Below are positions 26,977 through 33,874 of a stretch of 33,874 bases of DNA, piece by piece. The DNA lies in assembly GCA_903887325.1 (NCBI GenBank), contig CAISPG010000045.1, forward strand, positions 1-33,874, read 5' to 3'. The notes under the pieces are model-generated. The model was not told the DNA's origin, searched no databases, and saw only the letters and a list, made by a program, of their open reading frames with translations. This DNA comes from an uncultured Burkholderiales bacterium. Lineage in GTDB: Bacteria > Pseudomonadota > Gammaproteobacteria > Burkholderiales > Burkholderiaceae_C. A program made the translations under genes and the position numbers. Position 1 is the stretch's first letter. Every line of letters begins with the position of its first letter.

Positions 26977-28641
26977 TCAGGCGCGAAAAAGACTGGTTAT
27001 AGGATAACGCCAATCTTTGCCGAAGCCACGGTGGGTAATCCGTACCCCTATGGGCGCCTGACGGCGTTTGTATTCATTGATTCGAATCAAGCGTATCACT
27101 TGATCCACATCTTCACGCCGGTAACCGGCAGCTTCAATCTGCTGTTGGCTTTGGTCCTGTTCCATATAGCGCTCAACAATGGCGTCGAGCACGTCATACG
27201 CCGGCAGGCTGTCCTGGTCGGTCTGGTCTTCGCGCAATTCGGCGCTGGGCGCTCGGGTGATGATGCGCTCTGGAATCGGAGCCGCGCAGGTGTTGAAAGG
27301 GTCGTGCAGATTGCGCCAGTTGGCCAATTGGTAGACCAGGGTTTTGGACACATCTTTGATGACCGCAAAGCCGCCGGCCATGTCGCCGTACAAGGTGCAA
27401 TAACCGGTGGCCATCTCGCTTTTATTGCCGGTGGTCAGCACAATAGAGCCGTGCTTGTTGGACATGGCCATGAGCAAAGTACCGCGTATGCGGGCTTGTA
27501 TGTTTTCTTCGGCGGTGTCCACCGGTTTGCCCTGGAAATCGGGTACCAGCGTTTGCAAAAATTCATTGAACATGGGAACGATGGAGAACTCGTCGTAGCG
27601 CACCTGCATGCGTTGCGCCATGTCGCGGGCATCGGTCAAGCTGATACCAGCGGTATACGGCGAAGGCATCATGACAGCGCGCACCCGGTCGGCGCCCAGC
27701 GCATCAACGGCAATCGCCATCACCAGCGCAGAATCTATGCCGCCGGACAAACCCAGCAATACCGAACGAAATCTGTTTTTGCTTATGTAGTCGCGCACGC
27801 CAAGCACCAGCGCCTGCCACACGTCAGACAAATCACCGGCCATTGGCGCTTGCTCTGCGCTCAAAGTCAGTTTGGCGAATTGCTTAAAGCAACTGACTTC
27901 AAAAGCGTCTTCCACAAAACCCGGCGCACGACCGGCCAACTCTCCGTCTGACTGCAAGGCAAACGAACGGCCTTCAAACACCACTTCATCCTGTGCGCCG
28001 ACCAAGTGGGCATACACCAAGGGCAAGCCGGTGGCGAGAGCACGCACCCGCATGGCGTCTTCACGCTCCAGGCTTTTGCCCCGGTGAAATGGTGAAGCGT
28101 TCATCACCACCAGCATTTGAGCGCCCGCTTCACATGCATCGAAGGCGGGTTGCTCGAACCAGGCGTCTTCGCAAATCAGCAAGCCTATCTTCACGCCATC
28201 AACTTCAAACACACAGGCGTCTTGACCGGGAATGAAATAACGGCGTTCGTCGAACACCTGGTAATTGGGCAATTCGCGTTTGGCGTAACTGGCGATCAGG
28301 CGGCCTTCGCAAAATACAGAAGCCATGTTGAAGCGCTGCTGAACCGCCACCGAGCGCGTGCGTTTGTCGTCGCCGCTGGGATGACCGACCACCACATGCA
28401 TGCCTTGTAAACCAGCCAGTTCGGTTTGCACCAGCACCACCGCCTGTTGGCATGCGGCTATGAATGAAGGACGCAAAAACAGGTCTTCGGCGGCGTAACC
28501 GCAAATCGCGAGTTCGGGCGTGATCAGCAAGCGAACGCCGCGCTGGTAAGCCGTGCGGGCGGCGTCGATGATTTTGCGGGCGTTGCCCGGCATGTCGCCG
28601 ACGGTGAAATTGAGCTGGGCTACACTGAGTTGAAGCGTCAT
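26977..28641 (-). CDS. nadE: glutamine-dependent NAD+ synthase
   Basis: NadE amidates deamido-NAD to NAD, using ammonia drawn from glutamine. The 554-residue protein has two domains. The N-terminal nitrilase-type amidase has its triad at Glu43 (TPELAICGY), Lys121 (YAKRELPNY) and Cys157 (LLICEDAW). The C-terminal ATP-pyrophosphatase domain begins near 280, with the P-loop SGGIDSA at 299-305 and later TTGNKSEMATGYCTLYGDMAGG. The start ATG overlaps the divergent start ATG of the next gene within one CATG, so its promoter must lie within that gene. glnB follows 36 bases downstream. Confidence 0.96.
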   Translation of the reverse strand: MTLQLSVAQLNFTVGDMPGNARKIIDAARTAYQRGVRLLITPELAICGYAAEDLFLRPSFIAACQQAVVLVQTELAGLQGMHVVVGHPSGDDKRTRSVAVQQRFNMASVFCEGRLIASYAKRELPNYQVFDERRYFIPGQDACVFEVDGVKIGLLICEDAWFEQPAFDACEAGAQMLVVMNASPFHRGKSLEREDAMRVRALATGLPLVYAHLVGAQDEVVFEGRSFALQSDGELAGRAPGFVEDAFEVSCFKQFAKLTLSAEQAPMAGDLSDVWQALVLGVRDYISKNRFRSVLLGLSGGIDSALVMAIAVDALGADRVRAVMMPSPYTAGISLTDARDMAQRMQVRYDEFSIVPMFNEFLQTLVPDFQGKPVDTAEENIQARIRGTLLMAMSNKHGSIVLTTGNKSEMATGYCTLYGDMAGGFAVIKDVSKTLVYQLANWRNLHDPFNTCAAPIPERIITRAPSAELREDQTDQDSLPAYDVLDAIVERYMEQDQSQQQIEAAGYRREDVDQVIRLIRINEYKRRQAPIGVRITHRGFGKDWRYPITSLFRA

Positions 28642-29818
28642 GGATGAAATGCAAATTAAGCTGAACGATTATGGCATTCGGGTGCATGAACACCCCGGGG
28701 AAATACCGGCCACCGACTGGGATGCACTGCTGGCAACGCAGGATTGCCCCACGCCTTTCATGCAACATGCCTATCTGCTGGCCATGCACGAGAGTCGCAG
28801 CGCCACGCCTGGCAGCGGTTGGACCGCGAGGTTTTTCAGCCTCTGGCACGGCGACAAAATGGTCGCGGCCTGCCCGCTTTATTTGAAAACCCATTCTTAT
28901 GGCGAATACGTCTTCGACTGGGCTTGGGCCAACGCCTACAACCAGCACGGGCTGAACTACTACCCCAAAGCATTGATCGCGGTGCCATTCACCCCGGTAC
29001 CGGGCTCGCGTCTGCTGGCCGATAACGATGCGCAGCGAGACATGCTTTTGCAAGCCGTTATCTCTTGGTGTGCTGAGGAAAAACTGTCTTCGCTGCATTT
29101 GCTGTTCGGCAGTGCCGCCGATATCGCATCCACCACGCGGGCTGAACTGTTGCAGCGCCAAACCGTGCAATTCCATTGGCAAAACCTGGGCTGGACAGAC
29201 TTCGATGCGTTTCTGGGCAGCTTGAACCAGGAAAAGCGCAAAAAAATCCGCCAGGAAAGACGCAAAGTGACCGAGGCCGGCGTGGTGTTCAGACACGCGC
29301 AAGGCGCGGCCATCAACGAAACCGACTGGGATTTTTTCTACCAGTGTTATGAGCGCACTTACCTGGAACACGGCAACGCGCCCTACCTGACGCCGGATTT
29401 TTTCAAACGCATGCGCACTGACATGGCGCAAAACTGGTTGCTGTTTATCGCCGAGCGCAACGGCCAGCCTATGGCCAGCAGCTTGATCGGCGTGCAGACT
29501 GAGGATGGCTCGAATACGGTGGCCTACGGTCGCTACTGGGGCGCTTTAGAGCGGGTGGATTGCCTGCATTTCGAGACCTGCTACTACCAGCCTTTGCAAT
29601 GGTGTATCGCGCATGGTGTGCAACGCTTTGAGGGCGGTGCTCAAGGCGAACACAAAATGGCGCGTGCTTTGATGCCGGTCAGCACGCACAGCGCGCATTG
29701 GCTGGCAGACCCGCGTTTTTCAAAAGCTGTCGAAGAATTTTTAAACCGCGAAGGCCGGGGCGTGGATAACTACCTCGAACACCTCGACGAACGCAATCCG
29801 TTCAAACGCAGCGCATGA
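28640..29818 (+). CDS. GNAT/FemAB-like protein of the COG3146 (DUF482) type
   Basis: This 392-residue cytosolic protein lacks signal or membrane segments. It has the text seen in COG3146 proteins, sometimes called peptidoglycan-biosynthesis-like: TPFMQHAYLLAMHES near the start, KKIRQERRKVTEAGV in the middle, YERTYLEHGNAPYLTPDFF, and a C-terminal FETCYYQPLQWCIAHGV and EGGAQGEHKMARALMPV. The fold is predicted to be an acyltransferase of GNAT type, but the substrate is unknown. ATG 28640 and ATG 28649 are both possible starts. The stop is one base from the convergent ppa stop. Confidence 0.8.
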   Translation: MDEMQIKLNDYGIRVHEHPGEIPATDWDALLATQDCPTPFMQHAYLLAMHESRSATPGSGWTARFFSLWHGDKMVAACPLYLKTHSYGEYVFDWAWANAYNQHGLNYYPKALIAVPFTPVPGSRLLADNDAQRDMLLQAVISWCAEEKLSSLHLLFGSAADIASTTRAELLQRQTVQFHWQNLGWTDFDAFLGSLNQEKRKKIRQERRKVTEAGVVFRHAQGAAINETDWDFFYQCYERTYLEHGNAPYLTPDFFKRMRTDMAQNWLLFIAERNGQPMASSLIGVQTEDGSNTVAYGRYWGALERVDCLHFETCYYQPLQWCIAHGVQRFEGGAQGEHKMARALMPVSTHSAHWLADPRFSKAVEEFLNREGRGVDNYLEHLDERNPFKRSA

Positions 29819-29819
29819 C

Positions 29820-30356
29820 TCAAGCGTGTTGATTGCGGTAATTCTCCAAACCTTCGAGAATTTCCTGCATGGCTGACTCAGGGCCTTCCCAGCCGATGAT
29901 CTTCACCCACTTGCCCGGCTCTAAATCTTTGTAATGTTCAAAGAAATGGGCAATGGTTTTTAAGCGCATCGGGTTCATGTCTTCGGGCTTTTGCCACTGA
30001 GTGTAAATGGACAAAATTTTGTCGGTGGGCACCGCCAGCACCTTGCCATCCATGCCGGCTTCATCTTCCATTTTCAAAATACCAATGGGGCGGCAAGTCA
30101 CAACCACACCGGGGATCAAAGGCACGGGGGTGATGACCAACACATCCACCGGATCGCCATCGCCACTGATGGTTTTGGGCACATAACCGTAATTGGTCGG
30201 GTAATGCATGGACGTGCTCATGAAGCGGTCCACAAAGATCGCGCCGGTTTCCTTGTCGACTTCGTATTTGATCGGGTCGGCGTTCATGGGAATTTCAATG
30301 ATGACATTGAATTCATGCGGTGTGTTTTTGCCGGCGGTGACGTTGTCTAAGGCCAT
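29820..30356 (-). CDS. ppa: inorganic pyrophosphatase (family I, soluble)
   Basis: Ppa hydrolyses pyrophosphate released by biosynthesis and needs magnesium. The 178-residue product has family I features: FNVIIEIPMNADPIKYEVDK, the signature DGDPVDVLV with its metal-binding Asp residues, and KTIAHFFEHYKDLEPGKWVK. A longer frame reaches 30491, but its added 45 residues are unlike the family; ATG 30356 is used. A TTGACA lies upstream on the same strand (30433-30428) but its -10 partner is poor. It is divergent from hppA, so soluble and membrane enzymes for the same substrate sit back to back across 234 bases. Confidence 0.95.
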   Translation of the reverse strand: MALDNVTAGKNTPHEFNVIIEIPMNADPIKYEVDKETGAIFVDRFMSTSMHYPTNYGYVPKTISGDGDPVDVLVITPVPLIPGVVVTCRPIGILKMEDEAGMDGKVLAVPTDKILSIYTQWQKPEDMNPMRLKTIAHFFEHYKDLEPGKWVKIIGWEGPESAMQEILEGLENYRNQHA

Positions 30357-30491
30357 GTTTATTTTGGATTTGGTGAATGAATCAAAAATTATCGCATGTT
30401 TTGTAAGTACTAACCCTAGTTTTAGTTTGTCAAAAGCCCGCAAATTCACAGAACGGTAAAGCGAATGACGTACATTCTCAAGGTTGGCCAA

Positions 30492-30558
30492 TCACGCTCT
30501 GTCGAGCGCGTGAGGAAGCAACGCAAAGGTGGGGCAAACAACCTTTGAACGTTGCCCC
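30492..30558 (+). ncRNA. structured 5' leader of hppA (hairpin plus possible pseudoknot)
   Basis: Three stems can be read by eye. Hairpin P0 pairs TCA-CGCTC (30492-30499) with GAGCG and TGA (30504-30513) around TGTC, with two bulged bases. Stem S1 pairs CAAAGGT (30524-30530) with ACCTTTG (30541-30547), and can extend by CAACG/CGTTG past a 2-base bulge. The S1 loop GGGGCAA (30531-30537) is exactly complementary to TTGCCCC (30552-30558), giving an H-type pseudoknot. The ribosome site AGGAG follows at 30581. The extension of S1 and the pseudoknot stem share bases, so they exclude each other, as in switching leaders. No known riboswitch family was recognised. Confidence 0.5.
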
Positions 30559-30590
30559 CCCCTCTTCGCGAAACAACTCAAGGAGATCTT

Positions 30591-32783
30591 ATGACTGGTT
30601 CTACAGCGCTGTTATTTGCGCTAGCGTGCGGCCTCATCGCCGTGATTTACGGATTCTGGGCACGCAGCTGGATTCTTTCCCAAGACGCAGGCAATGCCCG
30701 CATGCAAGAAATTGCGGCGGCCATTCAAACCGGCGCGGCTGCTTATCTGGCACGGCAATACAAAACCATTGCCATGGTTGGTGCAGTTCTGGCTGTGCTT
30801 ATTGCGTTGGTCTTAGACCCGTTAAGTGCAGGCGGCTTTGTACTTGGTGCAGTGCTTTCAGGCGCATGCGGCTTTATCGGCATGAATATTTCAGTCCGTG
30901 CCAATGTGCGCACCGCTCAAGCGGCCACCAAGGGCATTGGCCCGGCGCTGGATGTCGCGTTTCGCGGTGGTGCCATCACCGGCATGCTGGTGGTTGGCTT
31001 AGGACTGCTGGGCGTGACCGGTTTTTACTGGTACCTGACCGCTGGCGGCGTGCCCGCTGACGGCAAAGCGCTGGCCGGCATGCTCAATCCTTTGGTGGGA
31101 TTTGCCTTCGGTTCCTCGCTCATTTCCATCTTTGCCCGCTTGGGCGGCGGCATTTTCACCAAGGGCGCTGACGTCGGCGCCGACTTGGTGGGCAAAGTCG
31201 AAGCCGGTATTCCGGAAGATGACCCGCGCAACCCTGCCGTGATCGCTGACAACGTCGGTGACAACGTGGGCGACTGCGCCGGTATGGCCGCTGACTTGTT
31301 TGAGACCTATGCAGTGACCCTGATTGCCACCATGGTGTTGGGTGCGCTGCTGGCCGGTACCGCCGGTCCGAACATGGTGATCTACCCGCTGGTACTCGGC
31401 GGCGTGTCCATCGTGGCGTCCATCATCGGTTGCTTCTTTGTCAAAGCCAGCCCCGGCATGACCAACGTGATGCCCGCGCTGTACAAAGGTCTGGCCGTCT
31501 CCGGCATCTTGTCGCTGATCGCTTTTTACTTTGTGACTCAGTCGTTTTTCCCGGCATCAGTGGCTTTGCCTGACGGTACCGCTTTGACCGCCGGTAAATT
31601 GTTCGGCTCATGCGCCATCGGTTTGATTCTGACCGGCGCGCTGGTCTGGATCACCGAGTACTACACCGGTACCCAGTACGCGCCTGTGCAACACATCGCG
31701 CAAGCATCTACCACCGGCCACGGCACCAACATCATTGCGGGCTTAGGCGTTTCCATGCGCTCAACCGCCTGGCCTGTGCTGTTTGTGTGTGCAGCCATTT
31801 ACAGCGCCTTTAACCTGGGCGGTTTGTACGGCATCGCTATCGCGGCTACCTCCATGCTGAGCATGGCAGGTATCGTGGTTGCGCTGGACGCTTACGGCCC
31901 CATCACTGACAACGCCGGTGGCATTGCCGAAATGGCTGAGTTGCCTGCCAGCGTTCGCGACATCACCGACCCGCTGGACGCGGTGGGTAACACCACCAAA
32001 GCGGTGACCAAAGGCTACGCCATCGGTTCTGCCGGTCTGGCCGCGTTGGTCTTGTTTGCCGATTACACCCACAAGCTCGAAGGCCTGGGCGCGCACATCA
32101 AGTTTGATTTGAGCGACCCCAAAGTCATCATCGGCTTGTTCATCGGTGGTTTGATTCCTTACTTGTTCGGCGCGATGGCGATGGAGGCCGTGGGCCGCGC
32201 CGCCGGTGCCGTGGTGGTTGAAGTGCGCCGCCAGTTCAAGGAAATCAAAGGCATCATGGACGGCACCGGCAAGCCCGAGTACGACACTGCGGTTGACATG
32301 TTGACCACAGCGGCCATCAAAGAAATGATGATCCCCAGCTTGTTGCCAGTCGTCGCACCCATTGTGGTCGGCCTGGTCCTCGGCCCTGCGGCTTTGGGCG
32401 GTTTGTTGATGGGCACCATCGTCACCGGTTTGTTCGTGGCCATTTCCATGTGTACCGGCGGCGGTGCATGGGACAACGCCAAGAAATACATCGAAGACGG
32501 ACACCACGGCGGCAAAGGTTCTGAAACCCACAAAGCGGCTGTGACCGGCGACACCGTGGGCGACCCTTACAAGGACACAGCCGGTCCTGCGGTCAACCCA
32601 TTGATCAAGATCATCAACATCGTGGCACTGCTGATCGTGCCCGTGATGATGCATTTCCACGGCGGCAGCATTGCTGCCCCAGTGGCCGCGGAAACTCCAG
32701 CGGCTATCAGCGCACCTGCTGACACCACAGCGGCTCCGGCTGCTGCGGCGCCTACAGCGCCTGCTGCTGAAGAGAAAAAGTAA
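30591..32783 (+). CDS. hppA: membrane-bound proton-translocating pyrophosphatase, K+-independent type
   Basis: HppA couples pyrophosphate hydrolysis to proton pumping across the inner membrane. The 730-residue product has about 16 hydrophobic helices. The substrate site [18 protein letters not shown] begins near residue 194, followed by [19 protein letters not shown]. The K+-dependence position reads GNTTKA (466-471) with Lys470, the residue of K+-independent enzymes. The C-terminus carries an unusual Ala/Pro-rich tail of about 35 residues ending EEKK. ATG 30591 has AGGAG five bases upstream; an in-frame start at 30552 lies in the structured leader. A strong terminator follows. Confidence 0.96.
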   Translation: MTGSTALLFALACGLIAVIYGFWARSWILSQDAGNARMQEIAAAIQTGAAAYLARQYKTIAMVGAVLAVLIALVLDPLSAGGFVLGAVLSGACGFIGMNISVRANVRTAQAATKGIGPALDVAFRGGAITGMLVVGLGLLGVTGFYWYLTAGGVPADGKALAGMLNPLVGFAFGSSLISIFARLGGGIFTKGADVGADLVGKVEAGIPEDDPRNPAVIADNVGDNVGDCAGMAADLFETYAVTLIATMVLGALLAGTAGPNMVIYPLVLGGVSIVASIIGCFFVKASPGMTNVMPALYKGLAVSGILSLIAFYFVTQSFFPASVALPDGTALTAGKLFGSCAIGLILTGALVWITEYYTGTQYAPVQHIAQASTTGHGTNIIAGLGVSMRSTAWPVLFVCAAIYSAFNLGGLYGIAIAATSMLSMAGIVVALDAYGPITDNAGGIAEMAELPASVRDITDPLDAVGNTTKAVTKGYAIGSAGLAALVLFADYTHKLEGLGAHIKFDLSDPKVIIGLFIGGLIPYLFGAMAMEAVGRAAGAVVVEVRRQFKEIKGIMDGTGKPEYDTAVDMLTTAAIKEMMIPSLLPVVAPIVVGLVLGPAALGGLLMGTIVTGLFVAISMCTGGGAWDNAKKYIEDGHHGGKGSETHKAAVTGDTVGDPYKDTAGPAVNPLIKIINIVALLIVPVMMHFHGGSIAAPVAAETPAAISAPADTTAAPAAAAPTAPAAEEKK

Positions 32784-32812
32784 TGATTTAGCTTTTTTTG
32801 AGTAATGAGAAA

Positions 32813-32838
32813 GACCCGCCTCGGCGGGTTTTTTTTTG
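32813..32838 (+). terminator. rho-independent terminator of hppA
   Basis: ACCCGC (32814-32819) pairs with GCGGGT (32824-32829) around a 4-base loop, followed directly by a run of nine T. It lies 30 bases past the hppA stop on the coding strand and is the clearest intrinsic terminator in the window. Confidence 0.9.
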
Positions 32839-32870
32839 GCCCTGCTAATGCAGTTAAGTCGCCGCCAGCC

Positions 32871-32899
32871 TTGACCATGGTATTTGTGAAGTGGATAAT
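32871..32899 (+). promoter_or_regulatory. sigma-70 promoter of the toxin-antitoxin pair
   Basis: TTGACC at 32871-32876 and GATAAT at 32894-32899 are separated by 17 bases, near-consensus for sigma-70. The expected start near 32906 leaves a leader of about 30 bases before the antitoxin ATG at 32935. AT-rich partial palindromes in that leader (GTATTAC, TAATGTTAC) could be antitoxin binding sites. Confidence 0.55.
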
Positions 32900-32934
32900 G
32901 CATCGTATTACAAACGCACAATAATGTTACATCT

Positions 32935-33171
32935 ATGACAGCTAGAACCATCAACGTGCGCCTGCCCGAGGCGCTTTACATGCAGATTGAAGAGTTAGCC
33001 ACAGCGACCGCACGGACCAAGAGTTTTTTAGCTATCGATGCGCTGACCCAGTATGTGCAGAATGAATCCTGGCAGATTCGTGACATTCACGAAGGCATCA
33101 AGGAAGCTGATACAGGCGAATTCGCAACCGAGAAACAGGTCAAAGCCGTTTTCGCCAAATACGGCGCTTGA
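32935..33171 (+). CDS. ribbon-helix-helix antitoxin (ParD/CopG-like)
   Basis: This 78-residue protein has an N-terminal ribbon-helix-helix (about 3-45): the TINVRLPEALYMQIEELA strand-helix, then TARTKSFLAIDALTQYV. The C-terminal part (IRDIHEGIKEADTGEFATEK, near 50-70) is the toxin-binding type of tail common in antitoxins of ParE/RelE toxins. It would bind and neutralise the downstream toxin and repress its own promoter. The toxin gene starts three bases after its stop. It follows the hppA terminator and has its own promoter, so it is an independent cassette. Confidence 0.85.
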   Translation: MTARTINVRLPEALYMQIEELATATARTKSFLAIDALTQYVQNESWQIRDIHEGIKEADTGEFATEKQVKAVFAKYGA

Positions 33172-33174
33172 TTC

Positions 33175-33444
33175 GTGCTGATCAAGTGGACCAAGACAGC
33201 ACTCGCGTCTGTAGATGAAATCGCTGGCTTCATCGCCAAAGACAACCCCACCCGCGCCACCAGCTTTGTGCTTGAGTTACAGGCCGCATTGACCAAGCTT
33301 CAAGACCATGCTGGCATGGGCCGGGCTGGCCGCGTCGCCGGTACGCGTGAGCTAGTTCTGCACAAAAACTACATTGCCATTTACCGCGTGCGTGGCGATA
33401 TTGTTGAGATTTTGAGATTGCATCACGCTGCCCGAAATCTATGA
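33175..33444 (+). CDS. ParE/RelE superfamily toxin
   Basis: This 89-residue protein has the ParE pattern: an N-terminal strand IKWTKTALASVDEIAGFIAKDN, a helix with LELQAALTKLQDHAGMGRAG, a TRELVLHKNYIAIYRV strand pair, and a C-terminal IVEILRLHHAARNL. ParE members poison DNA gyrase, while RelE members cleave mRNA; the missing RelE basic/His catalytic pattern favours the ParE side. It starts at a GTG three bases after the antitoxin stop, so it is coupled to it. All core segments are present, so it is probably functional. Confidence 0.87.
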   Translation: MLIKWTKTALASVDEIAGFIAKDNPTRATSFVLELQAALTKLQDHAGMGRAGRVAGTRELVLHKNYIAIYRVRGDIVEILRLHHAARNL

Positions 33445-33579
33445 CTCAGCTTGGTGCCTGAAACAGACCTTTGATCGCCCACTTTGATCAAACCTTGAAG
33501 TGGTTTTGGGGGATCTTTCAGTTTGACTGTGATTTTAATTTGTCTTACCGTCTGTCTTACTTAATTCAACCTACCCGCC
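33445..33579 (+). promoter_or_regulatory. intergenic region ahead of the vapBC remnant, with direct repeat
   Basis: No gene is seen here. A TTGACT lies at 33523-33528, a possible -35. GTCTTAC occurs at 33542-33548 and again at 33554-33560, 12 bases start to start. Placed just before the antitoxin remnant, these could be the old promoter and operator of the vapBC pair. Confidence 0.3.
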
Positions 33580-33706
33580 ATGGAAACCGTCACACTCTCC
33601 AGCAAAGGCCAATTCGTCATTCCCAAATCCATACGGCTTGATGCTCAGTGATGCAGATACCGAAGCAGCGATCAAGCGCAAACTCAAAGCGCGTCACGCG
33701 CCATGA
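33580..33706 (+). pseudogene. decayed AbrB/VapB-type antitoxin gene
   Basis: The first 23 codons (33580-33651) read METVTLSSKGQFVIPKSIR and then stop. That is the swapped-hairpin DNA-binding start of SpoVT-AbrB antitoxins. In the next frame, 33641-33706 reads MLSDADTEAAIKRKLKARHAP, which looks like a VapB C-terminus and ends with an ATGA junction to a vapC-like start. About half the expected length is missing, and the two parts lie in different frames, so an internal deletion not divisible by three has destroyed the gene. Confidence 0.7.
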
Positions 33707-33804
33707 AGGCCTTGGACACCAATGTCTTGGCACCACTAGTGTCCCAACGTTGGGAAGAGGGTTTGTTGAATAGGATCTTGGCCGATTTCAGGCCCATCCT
33801 GTAG
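33703..33804 (+). pseudogene. vapC (PIN-domain toxin) N-terminal fragment
   Basis: MKALDTNVLAPLV begins at the ATG that overlaps the antitoxin remnant stop. The KALDTNVL text with its metal-binding Asp is the first strand of PIN-domain ribonucleases. The similarity fades after about 11 residues, and the frame stops at 33802-33804, after 33 codons, against about 130 for an intact VapC. The bases from 33805 to the window end show no gene I can support. Confidence 0.6.
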
Positions 33805-33874
33805 TTTTCCCAGTAGGGCGGATATTGGCGTGGTTTCAAACATATTCAGATCCAGCACTCGCAAAATTTCGTAC

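Noticed and set aside
28205-29431. Long minus-strand open frame (408 codons) opposite the COG3146-like gene
   Set aside because: It overlaps two well-supported genes (nadE and the COG3146-like gene), and its translation is Arg/His-rich with no family features, as expected of a shadow frame.
31761-32954. Minus-strand open frame (397 codons) opposite hppA
   Set aside because: His/Gln/Arg-rich antisense of a strongly conserved membrane protein that also runs through the hppA terminator; no domain seen.
33805-33874. Continuation of the vapC fragment in another frame to the window end
   Set aside because: The translations show no PIN-domain text and the stretch is too short to judge.

Overview
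The window is bacterial and chromosomal. Gene content and order point to the betaproteobacterial order Burkholderiales: ispDF beside mfd, the ilvI-ilvH-ilvC-psd-pssA-leuA string, nadE followed by glnB, a sigma factor leading DUF3619/DUF3106/RDD genes, and paired aat and bpt. The genus cannot be fixed from the sequence alone. Genes are packed tightly. Several convergent pairs end within 0-1 bases of each other, and many same-strand neighbours share ATGA or TGATG junctions.

Layout. (1) 1-2049: the C-terminal end of a 3-hydroxybutyrate dehydrogenase, a small HTH regulator, and ispD-ispF of the MEP isoprenoid pathway. (2) 2146-8704: mfd-serB on + and gloA-uvrC on -, which puts two repair genes (transcription-coupled repair factor and excision nuclease subunit C) near each other. 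(3) 8772-11709: a compact minus-strand cassette of methyltransferase, beta-hydroxyacid-dehydrogenase-like protein and class III aminotransferase with no recognised pathway. (4) 11827-15767: a HIT protein whose triad has Asn in the middle position, a lipoprotein, a crotonase lacking both catalytic Glu, the N-degron transferases aat and bpt, and an IclR regulator. (5) 15794-23496: pbpG, then branched-chain amino acid genes (ilvI, ilvH, ilvC, leuA) interleaved with phosphatidylethanolamine synthesis (psd, pssA). leuA is preceded by a Leu-rich leader peptide and an intrinsic terminator, a readable attenuator. (6) 23685-25955: a sigma factor translationally coupled to a one-TM protein, a secreted protein and an RDD membrane protein. 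(7) 25968-32783: a LOG-type phosphoribohydrolase, glnB, nadE, an uncharacterised COG3146-like protein, then divergent soluble (ppa) and membrane (hppA) pyrophosphatases. The hppA 5' leader can fold into a hairpin plus an H-type pseudoknot. (8) 32871-33804: a complete ParD/ParE-like toxin-antitoxin pair with a clear promoter, followed by the decayed remains of a vapBC pair.

Most of the window is housekeeping metabolism. The items most likely to be under-described are the hppA leader structure, the leuA attenuator, the possible sigma/anti-sigma/sensor operon, the three-gene cassette of unknown pathway, and the HIT protein with a substituted nucleophile position. No rRNA, tRNA, CRISPR array, insertion sequence or prophage was seen.
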